A stretch of DNA of 58,093 nucleotides from Spirochaetes bacterium ADurb.Bin218 (GCA_002069965.1 MWCI01000015.1:1-58093), one strand, 5' to 3'; shown: positions 47,346 to 55,861, numbered from the stretch's first letter. Translations and numbers: made by a program. The notes: generated by a model not told the origin, from the sequence alone.

Positions 47346-47693
47346 TCACTTATCCAGCAACCCTGTGTAATAGGGAACTTTTTTAATTTTAATATTTCGT
47401 CCATCTACAGCAATATAATCATCATCAACAAAGTCAAATTTTTCATTTAGAGGGAAGAACCTGCAATAAGTAAAGGTATCTTGCTTTTCAAACTTTTCCT
47501 TAAAGGCCTTTTCAAAGTATTTAAGCTCATTCATTTTAATAGAAAACTCCCTTGGTGAAGAGGCAAGTATTGCAAGCTCAACAGCCGGGGATTTTTTACC
47601 ATTTCTGGTCTGCAATATTATTGCCACTTTGCCATTGTTCTTTGAGGCAATTTCTTTATACTCTTTCATCCCCTGTGCAACAAAAAAACCCAT
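47346..47693 (-). CDS. Hypothetical protein, 115 aa
   Basis: A soluble alpha/beta protein I do not recognise. The ATG at 47693 has an AGAGG site six bases upstream; the TTG two codons earlier is less likely. N-terminal residues MGFFVAQGMKEYKEIASKNNGKVAIILQTRNGKKSPAVELAILA are followed by an acidic strand (FDFVDDDYIAVDGRNIKIKKVPYY). It converges on the DUF606 gene with a six-base gap, and its start faces the helicase gene divergently. Confidence 0.72.
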   Translation of the reverse strand: MGFFVAQGMKEYKEIASKNNGKVAIILQTRNGKKSPAVELAILASSPREFSIKMNELKYFEKAFKEKFEKQDTFTYCRFFPLNEKFDFVDDDYIAVDGRNIKIKKVPYYTGLLDK

Positions 47694-47815
47694 AAACAAC
47701 CTCTATGATAGTTATAATCTTTATCTCAAAAAGACAGAGGCTGCGCTTTTTACAAGAAAAATTTATCAAAGCATAAATAAAATTCGTTTAAGCAATAAAG
47801 AGAAAAAGGTGAGTT

Positions 47816-49141
47816 ATGGAAATTAGCAGTGAACAAAAAAAAGCAGCTCAGGCAGAGAGAGGGATTTCCCTTGTAATTGCAGGAGCAGGAACTGGCAAGA
47901 CAACAACAATGATAGAAAAAATAGTTAATTGCATAAATGCAGGTCTTACATCACCGGAAAAGATTTTGCTGCTTACCTTTAGCAGAAAAGCAGCTCAGGA
48001 AATTAGAGAAAGAGTAGAAAAGAGAATGGGGTGCAAATGTAACATCGGATTTTCTGGGACATTTCATGCCTTTTGTCTTTCTGCGCTCAGGCAATATAGT
48101 GATGAATATCTGAGATTCAAGGGGTTTGAAAGCTTCCCAAAACTTTTACAGGAAGATGAAAAGAATAAGCTTGCTACAGATCTTGCAATGGAAAGAAAGG
48201 CAAAGTTTAAAGGGATTCCTATTGATGCACTTTTGCAGATTGCCGATTCCCTGGACAATCTAAATGATTACATGACAGAGAGATTAAAAAAAACATCCCT
48301 CTTTGATGAGATCTCCCTATTGAGATTTGAAATTCTTGAATACAAAAAAAGAAATAATCTCATTGAATTTGAAGACATGGTAAATGACACAATAGCCCTT
48401 CTTAAGGAAAATCAAGCCATAAGGCAGGAGTTAATTGATAGATTCAACTATATATTTGTAGATGAGTTTCAGGATACCTCTCACAATAACTTTGAGCTCA
48501 TAAATATAATGTTACCTGAAAAAGGAAAAAATCTTTTTATGGTAGGGGATGATTTTCAATCCATATATAAGTTCAGGGGAGCTCATGTGTCTTATTTTAT
48601 TAACATAAAAAAATTCCTGCCAGAGGCAAAAATTTTTATGCTTGTGACAAACTACAGATCAAAAAAAGAAATAGTTTCCATCTCAAACAAGTTTATCAGA
48701 CACAACAAAAATCAGACAAAGAAAAAAATAAAATCTCACAGAGGGAAGGGAGGTGTTGTGTCATTTCATAAATGCGAGAATGCCCTTGAGGAGATTGACA
48801 TTATAAAAAAGATAATTTCAGATTATGGAAGCTCTGCTGAGATTGCTGTATTGTATAGAAACAACTTCCAGGGAGAATTTATAGAGAAAAATGTAAAATG
48901 TAATGATAACGTTAAATTTATGACAATGCACTCATCTAAGGGACTTGAATTTGACATAGTTATAATTGCAGGAGTGAATGACAAAATAATACCAGACAAA
49001 GGAAGCGATATTGAAGAGGAAAGACGTCTTTTTTACGTGGCACTGACCAGGGCGAAAAATAATCTCCACATAATATACCAAAGCTCATCCACCGGTAGGT
49101 TGCCTCGTTTTATTGCAGAAAGTGGTTATAAAGGCATCTGA
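47816..49141 (+). CDS. Compact UvrD/Rep-family superfamily-1 helicase, 441 aa
   Basis: A 3'-5' DNA helicase-like ATPase. All core motifs are visible: Q motif SSEQKKAAQA, Walker A GAGTGKTTTM, motif Ia LTFSRKAAQEI, DEFQDT (motif II), VGDDFQSIYKFRGA (III), TNYRSKKEIV (IV), TMHSSKGLEFDIVIIAG (V) and YVALTRAKNNLHII (VI). At 441 aa it is well short of UvrD or Rep (about 670-720), with reduced 1B and 2B subdomains and no nuclease domain. Its job is not evident from its neighbours. Confidence 0.92.
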   Translation: MEISSEQKKAAQAERGISLVIAGAGTGKTTTMIEKIVNCINAGLTSPEKILLLTFSRKAAQEIRERVEKRMGCKCNIGFSGTFHAFCLSALRQYSDEYLRFKGFESFPKLLQEDEKNKLATDLAMERKAKFKGIPIDALLQIADSLDNLNDYMTERLKKTSLFDEISLLRFEILEYKKRNNLIEFEDMVNDTIALLKENQAIRQELIDRFNYIFVDEFQDTSHNNFELINIMLPEKGKNLFMVGDDFQSIYKFRGAHVSYFINIKKFLPEAKIFMLVTNYRSKKEIVSISNKFIRHNKNQTKKKIKSHRGKGGVVSFHKCENALEEIDIIKKIISDYGSSAEIAVLYRNNFQGEFIEKNVKCNDNVKFMTMHSSKGLEFDIVIIAGVNDKIIPDKGSDIEEERRLFYVALTRAKNNLHIIYQSSSTGRLPRFIAESGYKGI

Positions 49142-49297
49142 TTATGCAAGGGTATCTATCTTTGTGCCTTTATTTTCCTCCGGAGGTCTTCGTTTTTCCT
49201 CTGCAGGTTGAGACTCCTGTCTTTCCACTGGCTGAGGTCTGTCAGCTGAAAAATGGCTCACCACAAGATCTGTTCCGGAAATATTTTGCACTTCCAT
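49142..49297 (-). CDS. Small polar protein, 51 aa (unrecognised)
   Basis: A reading frame beginning MEVQNISGTDLVVSHFSADRP and rich in Glu, Gln, Arg and Pro (PVERQESQPAEEKRRPPEEN), ending KIDTLA. It has a near-perfect ribosome-binding site (GTGAGGAGGTG) six bases before the ATG, which is strong evidence for translation. The stop codon is immediately adjacent to that of the convergent helicase. It is third in a row of three tiny genes on this strand. The sequence is low in hydrophobics and probably disordered. Confidence 0.7.
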   Translation of the reverse strand: MEVQNISGTDLVVSHFSADRPQPVERQESQPAEEKRRPPEENKGTKIDTLA

Positions 49298-49357
49298 AAA
49301 ACACCTCCTCACTTATTAATATAATAAAAAAAGAAGAGTTTAACAAGTGAACTTTGA

Positions 49358-49561
49358 CTATTTTAAAAAAATCTTTAAAATCATGGACGCAATTCCTGTG
49401 AATAAAGCTGCTATAATTACAGAGATTGCTACAATCTCAGGATCAAAGATAGATTCACACTTTATAAAATTTTTAAGGCGGGTATAGATAATCTTGGAGG
49501 CAAGGTAATAAACCAAAAAAAACACAGCAATTTTTATTATGCGAAGTATCAGGACATTCAT
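49358..49561 (-). CDS. Small two-helix membrane protein, 67 aa
   Basis: Starts MNVLILRIIKIAVFFLVYYLASKI (helix 1, residues about 3-24), a short polar loop (YTRLKNFIKCESIFDPE), then IVAISVIIAALFTGIASMILKIFLK (helix 2, about 44-66). Its ATG overlaps the stop of the upstream 58-aa gene as ATGA, so the two are translationally coupled. I do not recognise a family. Confidence 0.75.
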   Translation of the reverse strand: MNVLILRIIKIAVFFLVYYLASKIIYTRLKNFIKCESIFDPEIVAISVIIAALFTGIASMILKIFLK

Positions 49562-49734
49562 AGATGCTTAATCAAAAATTCAATCTCAGGGGTAATCTCC
49601 CTGTTGCGTAAAAGGGAGCGTTCAATATTTTGCTTCAAGGCCTTCATCTGTATAGAAAAAACAGTAACATCGCTACGGACAATGGTATCGATATAGTTAC
49701 AGATATTTTTTAATCTTTCCTGTTGGCTTTCCAT
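49558..49734 (-). CDS. Small helical protein, 58 aa, coupled to the two-helix membrane protein
   Basis: A short frame beginning MESQQERLKNICNYIDTIVR and ending EITPEIEFLIKHL; it is predicted mostly helical and soluble. The stop codon overlaps the start of the 67-aa membrane protein by ATGA. A well-formed promoter (TTGACT-18-TATGAT) stands 29 bases upstream. Too short for routine gene calling, but its coupling and promoter argue that it is real. Confidence 0.68.
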   Translation of the reverse strand: MESQQERLKNICNYIDTIVRSDVTVFSIQMKALKQNIERSLLRNREITPEIEFLIKHL

Positions 49735-49763
49735 AAAAGTTTAGCTCTGAAGAGAATGAAAAA

Positions 49764-49793
49764 ATCATAAAACATACTTTATAATTAAGTCAA
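49764..49793 (-). promoter_or_regulatory. Promoter of the three-gene small-protein cluster
   Basis: On the minus strand TTGACT (49788-49793), an 18-base spacer and TATGAT (49764-49769), 29 bases before the 58-aa gene. Confidence 0.6.
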
Positions 49794-49861
49794 GAATTAA
49801 ACTTGATTTTTAATCGCCTCTTTGTTTTTTTGTTTATCATCAAAAAATTAAAGAGGCTTAT

Positions 49862-50755
49862 ATGTCAAACATATCTGAAATGCTTGGAAGCAAATATCCA
49901 ATAATACAGGGCCCAATAGGAGCAATTAACACTCCGGATCTCATTGCTGCCATTAGTGAGGCTGGCGGATATGGGATGCTTGCCCTCGGATTTATGAATG
50001 ATATAGAAGAAGTAAAAAGGCTTATACTTGAAGTCAAAAAAAGAACGAGTAAGCCCTTTGGCGCAAATATAATGATAATAAATCCATTAAATGAAAAAAT
50101 TATTCCAATACTTGCAGAATCTGGAATAAAAACAGTTACCACATCTGTAGGTTTTCCAGGTCAGATTTATCCTCAACTCCATGCAAATGGTATAAAAGGC
50201 CTTCATGTTGTGCTTTCACTTAAACATGCTATTTCAGCAGAGCAGGCTGGTGCTGATGGAATTGTTGCTGCAGGATCTGAGGCTGGGGGATTGAGATCAA
50301 CAGGTTCCGAATCATCTACCATGGTGCTTGTTCCACTTATTGCAGACAATGTTAAAGTGCCTGTTGTTGCTGCAGGAGGAATTGCTGACTCGCGAGGATA
50401 CAAGGCAGCCTTTGCTCTGGGAGCCAGCGGAGTTCAAATTGGCACAAGGTTCATGGCAACTCATGAAAGTGGCATACATCCTGAATGGAAGAAGCAAATT
50501 GTTAATTGCTCTGATGGAGAAACAGCCCTCCTTCCTGTTGACAATATGATGATGAGAGCTATTATAACACCTCAACTAAAAGAAAGACTTAATGATCCAG
50601 CCTTTGACATTAAAAAAGAATTTAAACTTGCAAATGCAAATAGAGCATGGAACAGCGCAGATTTTAGCCTTGTCCCTGCAGGTGCAGGCCAGGTGAGTGC
50701 TCTTATCAAAGAAGTAAAAAGCGTAAAAGAAATTATAGAAGAGATGGTAAAATGA
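49862..50755 (+). CDS. Nitronate monooxygenase / FabK-like FMN oxidoreductase
   Basis: A TIM-barrel flavoprotein of the 2-nitropropane dioxygenase/enoyl-ACP reductase II superfamily, 297 aa. FMN-binding and family motifs are YPIIQGPIGAINTPDLIAAISEAGGYGMLALG, GVNIM-like PFGANIMI, ADGIVAAGSEAGGLRSTG, PVVAAGGIADSRGYKAAFALGASGVQIGTRFMAT. The histidine that follows G-x-E-A-G-G in class I nitronate monooxygenases is replaced (GSEAGGLRS), so nitronate oxidation is less likely than another flavin reaction. The following CAP gene overlaps it by ATGA. Confidence 0.88.
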   Translation: MSNISEMLGSKYPIIQGPIGAINTPDLIAAISEAGGYGMLALGFMNDIEEVKRLILEVKKRTSKPFGANIMIINPLNEKIIPILAESGIKTVTTSVGFPGQIYPQLHANGIKGLHVVLSLKHAISAEQAGADGIVAAGSEAGGLRSTGSESSTMVLVPLIADNVKVPVVAAGGIADSRGYKAAFALGASGVQIGTRFMATHESGIHPEWKKQIVNCSDGETALLPVDNMMMRAIITPQLKERLNDPAFDIKKEFKLANANRAWNSADFSLVPAGAGQVSALIKEVKSVKEIIEEMVK

Positions 50756-51486
50756 GACTAAAAATATTTCTCTTTTTAATTTTATCCTATAGTCTATGTT
50801 TTGCTGAATGGAAATATTCAGACTATGAAAAAACAGATCATACAAACTTTAGGCAAAATCCGCTATTTCAACAAATTATAGACCCAGATAATATTGACTA
50901 TCCACTGGCACATGCTGCAATATTTTTTGTAACCAATGAAACAAGAGTTAAAAATGGCCTTCCAGCTCTGGAGTTTTCTAAGGAGCTTGAGATGACAGCA
51001 TGGGATCATTCAAGGTCAATGGTGGAAAATAATTTCTTTTCACATAAAAATCCATACAATCGAGAAAAATATGAACCAGCAGACAGAGCAAAGCTTGCAG
51101 GAGTGACAAATCCATATATTGCGGAAAATATTGCTGAAACCTTTGGTATAAGATATAATGCCGGAGTACCTCTTTATCCACGAAATACTTCTGAAGGAGC
51201 CTTTAGCTATACTCCAAATGGAGAGATTATAAAAAATCATACTTATCTTGCTCTGGCAGAAAGCCTTGTCAATCAGTGGATGAATTCACCAGGACACAGA
51301 GCAAATATATTGTCAAAATCTGCATTGCAAATGGGGTGTGGTATATATTTTTACCGGGATAAAAATTTTTATAATATGCTAAAATGTAGAGCAACGCAAA
51401 ACTTTCAATGGTTTCGTAAAATAATCCCTGCCACAACAGATGCCCTTTCACCATCCAATGACTCTAAAACTTTAAAAGCTCCTTGA
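50752..51486 (+). CDS. Exported CAP-domain (SCP/PR-1) protein, 244 aa
   Basis: A signal peptide (MRLKIFLFLILSYSLCFA) precedes one CAP domain: NETRVKNGLPALEFSKELEMTAWDHSRSMVENNFFSHKNPYN, then ENIAETF, then LAESLVNQWMNSPGHRANILSKSALQMGCGIYF. The H…E…H pattern that forms the CAP cavity (HSRSM, AENIAE, PGHRANI) is intact. Bacterial CAP proteins are secreted and of mostly unknown role. The gene overlaps the oxidoreductase by ATGA and its 3' end overlaps the convergent DUF155 gene by 23 bases. Confidence 0.92.
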   Translation: MRLKIFLFLILSYSLCFAEWKYSDYEKTDHTNFRQNPLFQQIIDPDNIDYPLAHAAIFFVTNETRVKNGLPALEFSKELEMTAWDHSRSMVENNFFSHKNPYNREKYEPADRAKLAGVTNPYIAENIAETFGIRYNAGVPLYPRNTSEGAFSYTPNGEIIKNHTYLALAESLVNQWMNSPGHRANILSKSALQMGCGIYFYRDKNFYNMLKCRATQNFQWFRKIIPATTDALSPSNDSKTLKAP

Positions 51487-52258
51487 TTATAAATATAATG
51501 ATCTCAATTGCGATGAGCCAGATTATAATCCATTCAAGAACCGCTGAGTGATTATGATTTTGCTCATCGGCAAGCATATTAAAAAGCTCTCTTATTAGCC
51601 CAAGCTTTTTATCAAGAATTTCTATTCTTGGCTTTACATCAAGATACTTTACTGTTTTTTGATATATATTCTCCACCTCTGGATATTCCCAAAAGAACTC
51701 AGGGGTGTCCAGTAAATCATAATTCAAATTTATGTCCATATCAACAAGAAAGAGCTTGCCGCGAATCTTTGCCAGTTCCTTTCTGCTGAGTTTAGTTTTC
51801 CCACTGTCGGCGATATTTCGCGGGATATGAGATACAGCCTCTATTGTCTCCCATGCGTAGCCCTCAAGCTCAGAAAGTTTAAGCGATTGAGCAATGCCGT
51901 GAGAGACTGCAATTTTTTCAAGAACATCAGAACTTTCAAGGAAAATGTGATCCTCATGAATTTTCATAGCAGAAGAATTTTCAGAAAAAGTAAACTCATC
52001 AACAAGAGGAATCTCATGGCTGCCATCTTCAAAGCGTTTTAGATCATCCATCGTGCGAAGACTCTGATCGCGGGATATATTCCAGAAGATTACCACTCCG
52101 TAGCTAAAAATAAAAATATCACCTTTCTCTTTTTGAAGATGCAAAACATCTTTATAAAAAAGAGCCTTCTGGTTATGGATAAAGTAATCGCTTAGATCTT
52201 TATATCTATAACTTTTACAACAACAATAAGCAACACAGTAAAAACTTTCCTGCGGCAT
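51464..52258 (-). CDS. RMD1/YagE family (DUF155) protein, 264 aa
   Basis: The sequence follows the family's order: a beta-rich N-terminal part (DIFIFSYGVVIFWNISRDQSLRTMDDLKRFEDG), an alpha stretch with FLESSDVLEKIAVSHGIAQSLKLSELEGYAWETIEAVSHIPRNIADSGKTKLSRKELAKIRGKLFLVDMDINLNYDLLDTPEFFWEYPEVENIYQKTVKYLDVKPRIEILDKKLGLIRELFNMLADEQNHNHSAVLEWIIIWLIAIEIIIFI, and a C-terminal membrane helix. It is an inner-membrane protein of unknown molecular role. It starts downstream of a good promoter and the second inverted-repeat element. Confidence 0.93.
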   Translation of the reverse strand: MPQESFYCVAYCCCKSYRYKDLSDYFIHNQKALFYKDVLHLQKEKGDIFIFSYGVVIFWNISRDQSLRTMDDLKRFEDGSHEIPLVDEFTFSENSSAMKIHEDHIFLESSDVLEKIAVSHGIAQSLKLSELEGYAWETIEAVSHIPRNIADSGKTKLSRKELAKIRGKLFLVDMDINLNYDLLDTPEFFWEYPEVENIYQKTVKYLDVKPRIEILDKKLGLIRELFNMLADEQNHNHSAVLEWIIIWLIAIEIIIFIIKELLKF

Positions 52259-52283
52259 AATTTTAACCTTTAATTTTATCTGG

Positions 52284-52311
52284 TTTATAATTTGTAATGA
52301 TAAAAAGTCAA
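52284..52311 (-). promoter_or_regulatory. Promoter of the DUF155 gene
   Basis: On the minus strand TTGACT (52306-52311), a 16-base spacer and TATAAA (52284-52289), 26 bases before the start codon. The inverted-repeat element at 52347-52462 begins 36 bases upstream of it. Confidence 0.6.
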
Positions 52312-52346
52312 ATCACTTCAAATGTTAAATTGTTAAATTAAAAAAA

Positions 52347-52462
52347 TAGTATTTATTCCTTAACTTTTTTAAAATAAAAAATACTCTATTACCCCATTTT
52401 GTCTGAAGCGAGACATATTTTCTTGATTTTACACTAAAAATTATACTTAAGAATAATTACTG
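52347..52462. mobile_element. Non-autonomous inverted-repeat element (MITE-like), copy 2, 116 bp
   Basis: Left end TAGTATTTATTCCTTAA (52347-52363) and right end reading CAGTAATTATTC from the other side (52451-52462). It is flanked by a perfect 9-base duplication TTAAAAAAA (52338-52346 and 52463-52471). The outer arms match copy 1 (18404-18523) along most of their length, including the block TTTTCTTGATTTTACACTAA, while the core hairpin differs (TGTCT/AGACA here, CCCCGAA/TTCGGGG there). No coding capacity. It occupies the middle of the 420-base gap 52259-52678, of which 52472-52584 shows nothing further. Confidence 0.88.
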
Positions 52463-52584
52463 TTAAAAAAATAAGATGAATATTGTTTTTTAATTGATCA
52501 AGCACAAAAATTTTAATAATTGCAGAAGGGATCGAGGCATTTAAAAATTTTTAAGTATAAGATCTTTGCCACTGCTTTAACTAT

Positions 52585-52650
52585 AAAAAAGACTGCTACC
52601 GCCTTTGCAGTGAAAAATTTATTCATTGCAAAATAAAGGCGAAGCAGTCT
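52585..52650 (-). terminator. Terminator of the TolC-RND operon
   Basis: AGACTGCT plus the CGCC/GGCG segments at both ends (52590-52607 against 52633-52650) form a long stem-loop; on the minus strand it is followed by a run of T residues (52585-52590). It starts about 30 bases after the RND gene stop codon. Confidence 0.75.
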
Positions 52651-52678
52651 AATCTGAATTTTTAAATAAACTCAAAAA

Positions 52679-55600
52679 TTACGAGGCTGTAGCTGTAGCT
52701 TGAACCTCAGATAAAATCTGTTTTACTCTCTTTCTTCCTGCAATCCAATAATATAAAGCAGGAACTGCAAAACGGGAAAGCAGCGTTGCAGCAATCTCCC
52801 CAAACATCAGGCTCACAGCAAGTCCCTGAAATATTGGATCAAAAAGCATAACAAAGCTTCCAACAACCACTGCAGCAGCAGTTAAGAGCATTGGTCTAAA
52901 TCTTATTACACCAGCATTGATAACAGCATCCCTCAGAGCAACACCTCGTTTAATCTCCTGTTCAATGAAATCCACAAGTATTATGGAATTTCTTACAATA
53001 ATACCTGCACCTGCAATAAATCCAATCATTGATGTTGCAGTAAAATAGGATCCCACAATGGCATGACCTGGAAGTATGCCAATGAGGCTTATTGGGATTG
53101 GAGCCATAATTACCACCGGAACGATATAGCTCCTGAACCATCCAACAACGAGAATGTATATAAGCACAAGGACAACAGCAAATGAGATTCCAAGATCTCT
53201 AAAGACCTCATAGGTTATAAACCACTCGCCATCCCACTTAACCACAGGCTTTGTTGTATTCCACGGAACCTCAGCTGTTTGTATTGGATAGTTAATCTTT
53301 GGAGCAAGCTTAAGAATCCCATAAACAGGAGCCTCATCCTTGCCAGATAGTTCGCTCATAACATATTCAACAGGCTTTAAATTTTTTCTGTATAAAGCAA
53401 CCGTTTCTTTTTGAACAGGCTTATTTATAACCTGATTTATATATGCAAAGCCACTTTCAAAAGTTGGCACCATCTCTCCTGCAAAGGGATTATTAGAAGA
53501 TCTTACACTTTGCATCACAGAGAGGTTGACGTTGATCTCCTCTGGCCAGCCTACATCAGCAAGGGACACCACAGGAGTTTCTGAGAATACAAGTCCACCA
53601 GTTAGCACAGCCTGAGTTGAACTCACCCCATAAAGCCCCGCAAGGTACTGATTGAATTCATAGACCTGGCGTGGTCTCATTGGTCGCCATGAATAATCAA
53701 GATCTACTACAGAGGACTCTTTTGAAAATACATCATAGATTTCCCTGGCAACAGCCTGTCTGACATTTTTGTCAGGGCCATAAACCTCTGCAACAAGAGT
53801 AGCCATAACTGGAGGTCCAGGAGGAATTTCTAAAATCTTTGATACAGCATTTTTCTTCTTTGCAAAATCAACAATCACAGGTCTTAGCTCTTCTATAATC
53901 TCATGACTTGATTTTTTTCTTTCATCCTTATTGGTGAGCAATACTTGAAGATCATTCATATAATCGCTTCTACGCATAAAGGTATGCTTTACCATCCCGG
54001 AGAAAGAAAAAGGCGCCGGTTCTCCTGCAAAGATCTGGACTTTAAGAACATTCTCATTTTTTAGCAAAATAGAGGCAAGCTCCTTTGACCATTCACTGCT
54101 CTGTTCAAGAGTGGTAGTTGGAGGATAATCAAGAGTTATCTGAAACTCATTCTTATTGTCAAAGGGAAGCATCTTTACTTTAACAGCCTTGAACAAAAAC
54201 AGAGTCATGGCTAATATAAGCAAGAACACAGTAAGTCCGGCAAATTTAAAGGCAGAGTGTTTCCGTGACACAAGAGAACTTACAACCTTAATATAGATCT
54301 GATCAAGCTTACTCTTTTTATGGCCATGGTCATCGCCATGCCTTTCCTTTTTTAAAAGCTTGGCACTTGCCCATGGCGTTACAATAAAAGCCACAAGCAG
54401 GGAAAGGAGCATTGCAAGAGAAGCACCAACAGGTATTGGCTTCATGTATGGCCCCATAAGTCCACGGACAAAGGCCATAGGCAATATAGCAGCTATTACA
54501 GTAAAGGTTGCAAGTATTGTCGGATTACCAACCTCAGATACTGCATTTATTGTCGCCTTAACAAGACTCAATTTTTTGTCTGAGTGCAAATGGCGCTCAA
54601 TATTTTCAACAACCACAATGGCATCGTCCACAAGAATACCAATTGAAAAAATCAAAGCAAAAAGGGTTACTCTGTTGAGAGTGTATCCCATAAAGTAATA
54701 AATAGCCAGAGTAAGAGCAAGGGTCACAGGAATTGCAATTGAAACAACAAGGGAAGCGCGGAGTCCCATAAAGATAGCTATAAGAGCTGCAACAGATAAA
54801 GTTGCAATTAAAAGATGCTCAATTAGCTCATTGGATTTTTCTCCAGCAGTATATCCGTAGTCCCTCATAACAGAAAGTTTAATATCCTGAGGGAGATTAG
54901 CAGAAAAAATGCGCGCTCTTTCGACTAACTCTCGACTTAATACAACAACATTGGTTCCTTTTCTTTTAGCAAAGACAATTGATACAGCATTGGCACTTCC
55001 CTTATCCTTTTCAAGAAGATAAGAGACCTTTGTTCTTTCCTCAGGACCTTCCTGGACAGATGCTACATCTTTTATCTTTACAACTCTTCCTGCCCTAAGG
55101 CCAATCGAAATATTTTCAACATCTTCAACCCCCTTCAGCCTTCCTCCAACCTCAACATCCATCACAGTCTTATTGTCCCAGTTTTTGCCAGCAGGGGAGC
55201 TTGCGTCATTTACTTTTAAAGCTCTGGCGATCTCAATCAAAGAAACACCATTTGCAGAAAGCTTATCTGGATTTACAATAACACGAAGTGAACGCTTTCT
55301 TCCTCCAAGCATCTCTATATTAGAAAGATCAGGGGTGCTGGAAAGCTCTCGTGCAAGGGGAGCAACAAGACTTCTCAGCGAGTAATCATCTCTACTTTGC
55401 GAACTGAAAGTTAAAATCAAAAAGGGAACATCATCTATAGTATAGGACTTAACCCTTGGCTGAGAAACTCCCTCTGGCAACATACCTTTAATTTCCATGA
55501 GTTTGTTGTGGACCTTGACAAGAGATGGCTCCAGTGGCTCTCCAACCTTAAAGCGAACAGTCACAAGGCTCCCATGGGGACGACTTACAGAGTAAACGTA

Positions 55601-55861
55601 TTCCACGCCATCCAGACCCCATACAGCTCGCTCAACAGGTTCAGTGACTTTACGCTCCACCTCCTGAGATTCATATCCCGGAGCAAATATCTCCACGTCA
55701 ATCATTGGGACAGAGATCTGCGGTTCCTCTTCTTTGGGAGTGAGAATAACCGCAAAGATCCCAAGCAAAATACTTGCTGCTGCAATAATTACAGTGAGTC
55801 GTGACTTAATAAATCGTTCTGCAAGATTGCCAGCAAATCCTTTTTTTATTTCATTATTCAT
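52679..55861 (-). CDS. RND-family efflux transporter inner-membrane pump (AcrB/CusA-type)
   Basis: 1060 aa, the full length of the HAE/HME families, with twelve membrane helices in two blocks separated by two large periplasmic loops. The proton-relay motif SIGILVDDAIVVVENIERHL (helix 4 D-D pair) is intact. N-terminal signature SRLTVIIAAASILLGIFAVILTPKEEEPQISVPMIDVEIFAPGYESQEVERKVTEPVERAVWGLDGVEYVYS is typical, with related repeats in the second half (AGIIVRNSIILVDFIE). The gene follows the TolC-type gene with an eight-base overlap, but no membrane-fusion (adaptor) gene is present. The substrate is unknown. Confidence 0.95.
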   Translation of the reverse strand: MNNEIKKGFAGNLAERFIKSRLTVIIAAASILLGIFAVILTPKEEEPQISVPMIDVEIFAPGYESQEVERKVTEPVERAVWGLDGVEYVYSVSRPHGSLVTVRFKVGEPLEPSLVKVHNKLMEIKGMLPEGVSQPRVKSYTIDDVPFLILTFSSQSRDDYSLRSLVAPLARELSSTPDLSNIEMLGGRKRSLRVIVNPDKLSANGVSLIEIARALKVNDASSPAGKNWDNKTVMDVEVGGRLKGVEDVENISIGLRAGRVVKIKDVASVQEGPEERTKVSYLLEKDKGSANAVSIVFAKRKGTNVVVLSRELVERARIFSANLPQDIKLSVMRDYGYTAGEKSNELIEHLLIATLSVAALIAIFMGLRASLVVSIAIPVTLALTLAIYYFMGYTLNRVTLFALIFSIGILVDDAIVVVENIERHLHSDKKLSLVKATINAVSEVGNPTILATFTVIAAILPMAFVRGLMGPYMKPIPVGASLAMLLSLLVAFIVTPWASAKLLKKERHGDDHGHKKSKLDQIYIKVVSSLVSRKHSAFKFAGLTVFLLILAMTLFLFKAVKVKMLPFDNKNEFQITLDYPPTTTLEQSSEWSKELASILLKNENVLKVQIFAGEPAPFSFSGMVKHTFMRRSDYMNDLQVLLTNKDERKKSSHEIIEELRPVIVDFAKKKNAVSKILEIPPGPPVMATLVAEVYGPDKNVRQAVAREIYDVFSKESSVVDLDYSWRPMRPRQVYEFNQYLAGLYGVSSTQAVLTGGLVFSETPVVSLADVGWPEEINVNLSVMQSVRSSNNPFAGEMVPTFESGFAYINQVINKPVQKETVALYRKNLKPVEYVMSELSGKDEAPVYGILKLAPKINYPIQTAEVPWNTTKPVVKWDGEWFITYEVFRDLGISFAVVLVLIYILVVGWFRSYIVPVVIMAPIPISLIGILPGHAIVGSYFTATSMIGFIAGAGIIVRNSIILVDFIEQEIKRGVALRDAVINAGVIRFRPMLLTAAAVVVGSFVMLFDPIFQGLAVSLMFGEIAATLLSRFAVPALYYWIAGRKRVKQILSEVQATATAS

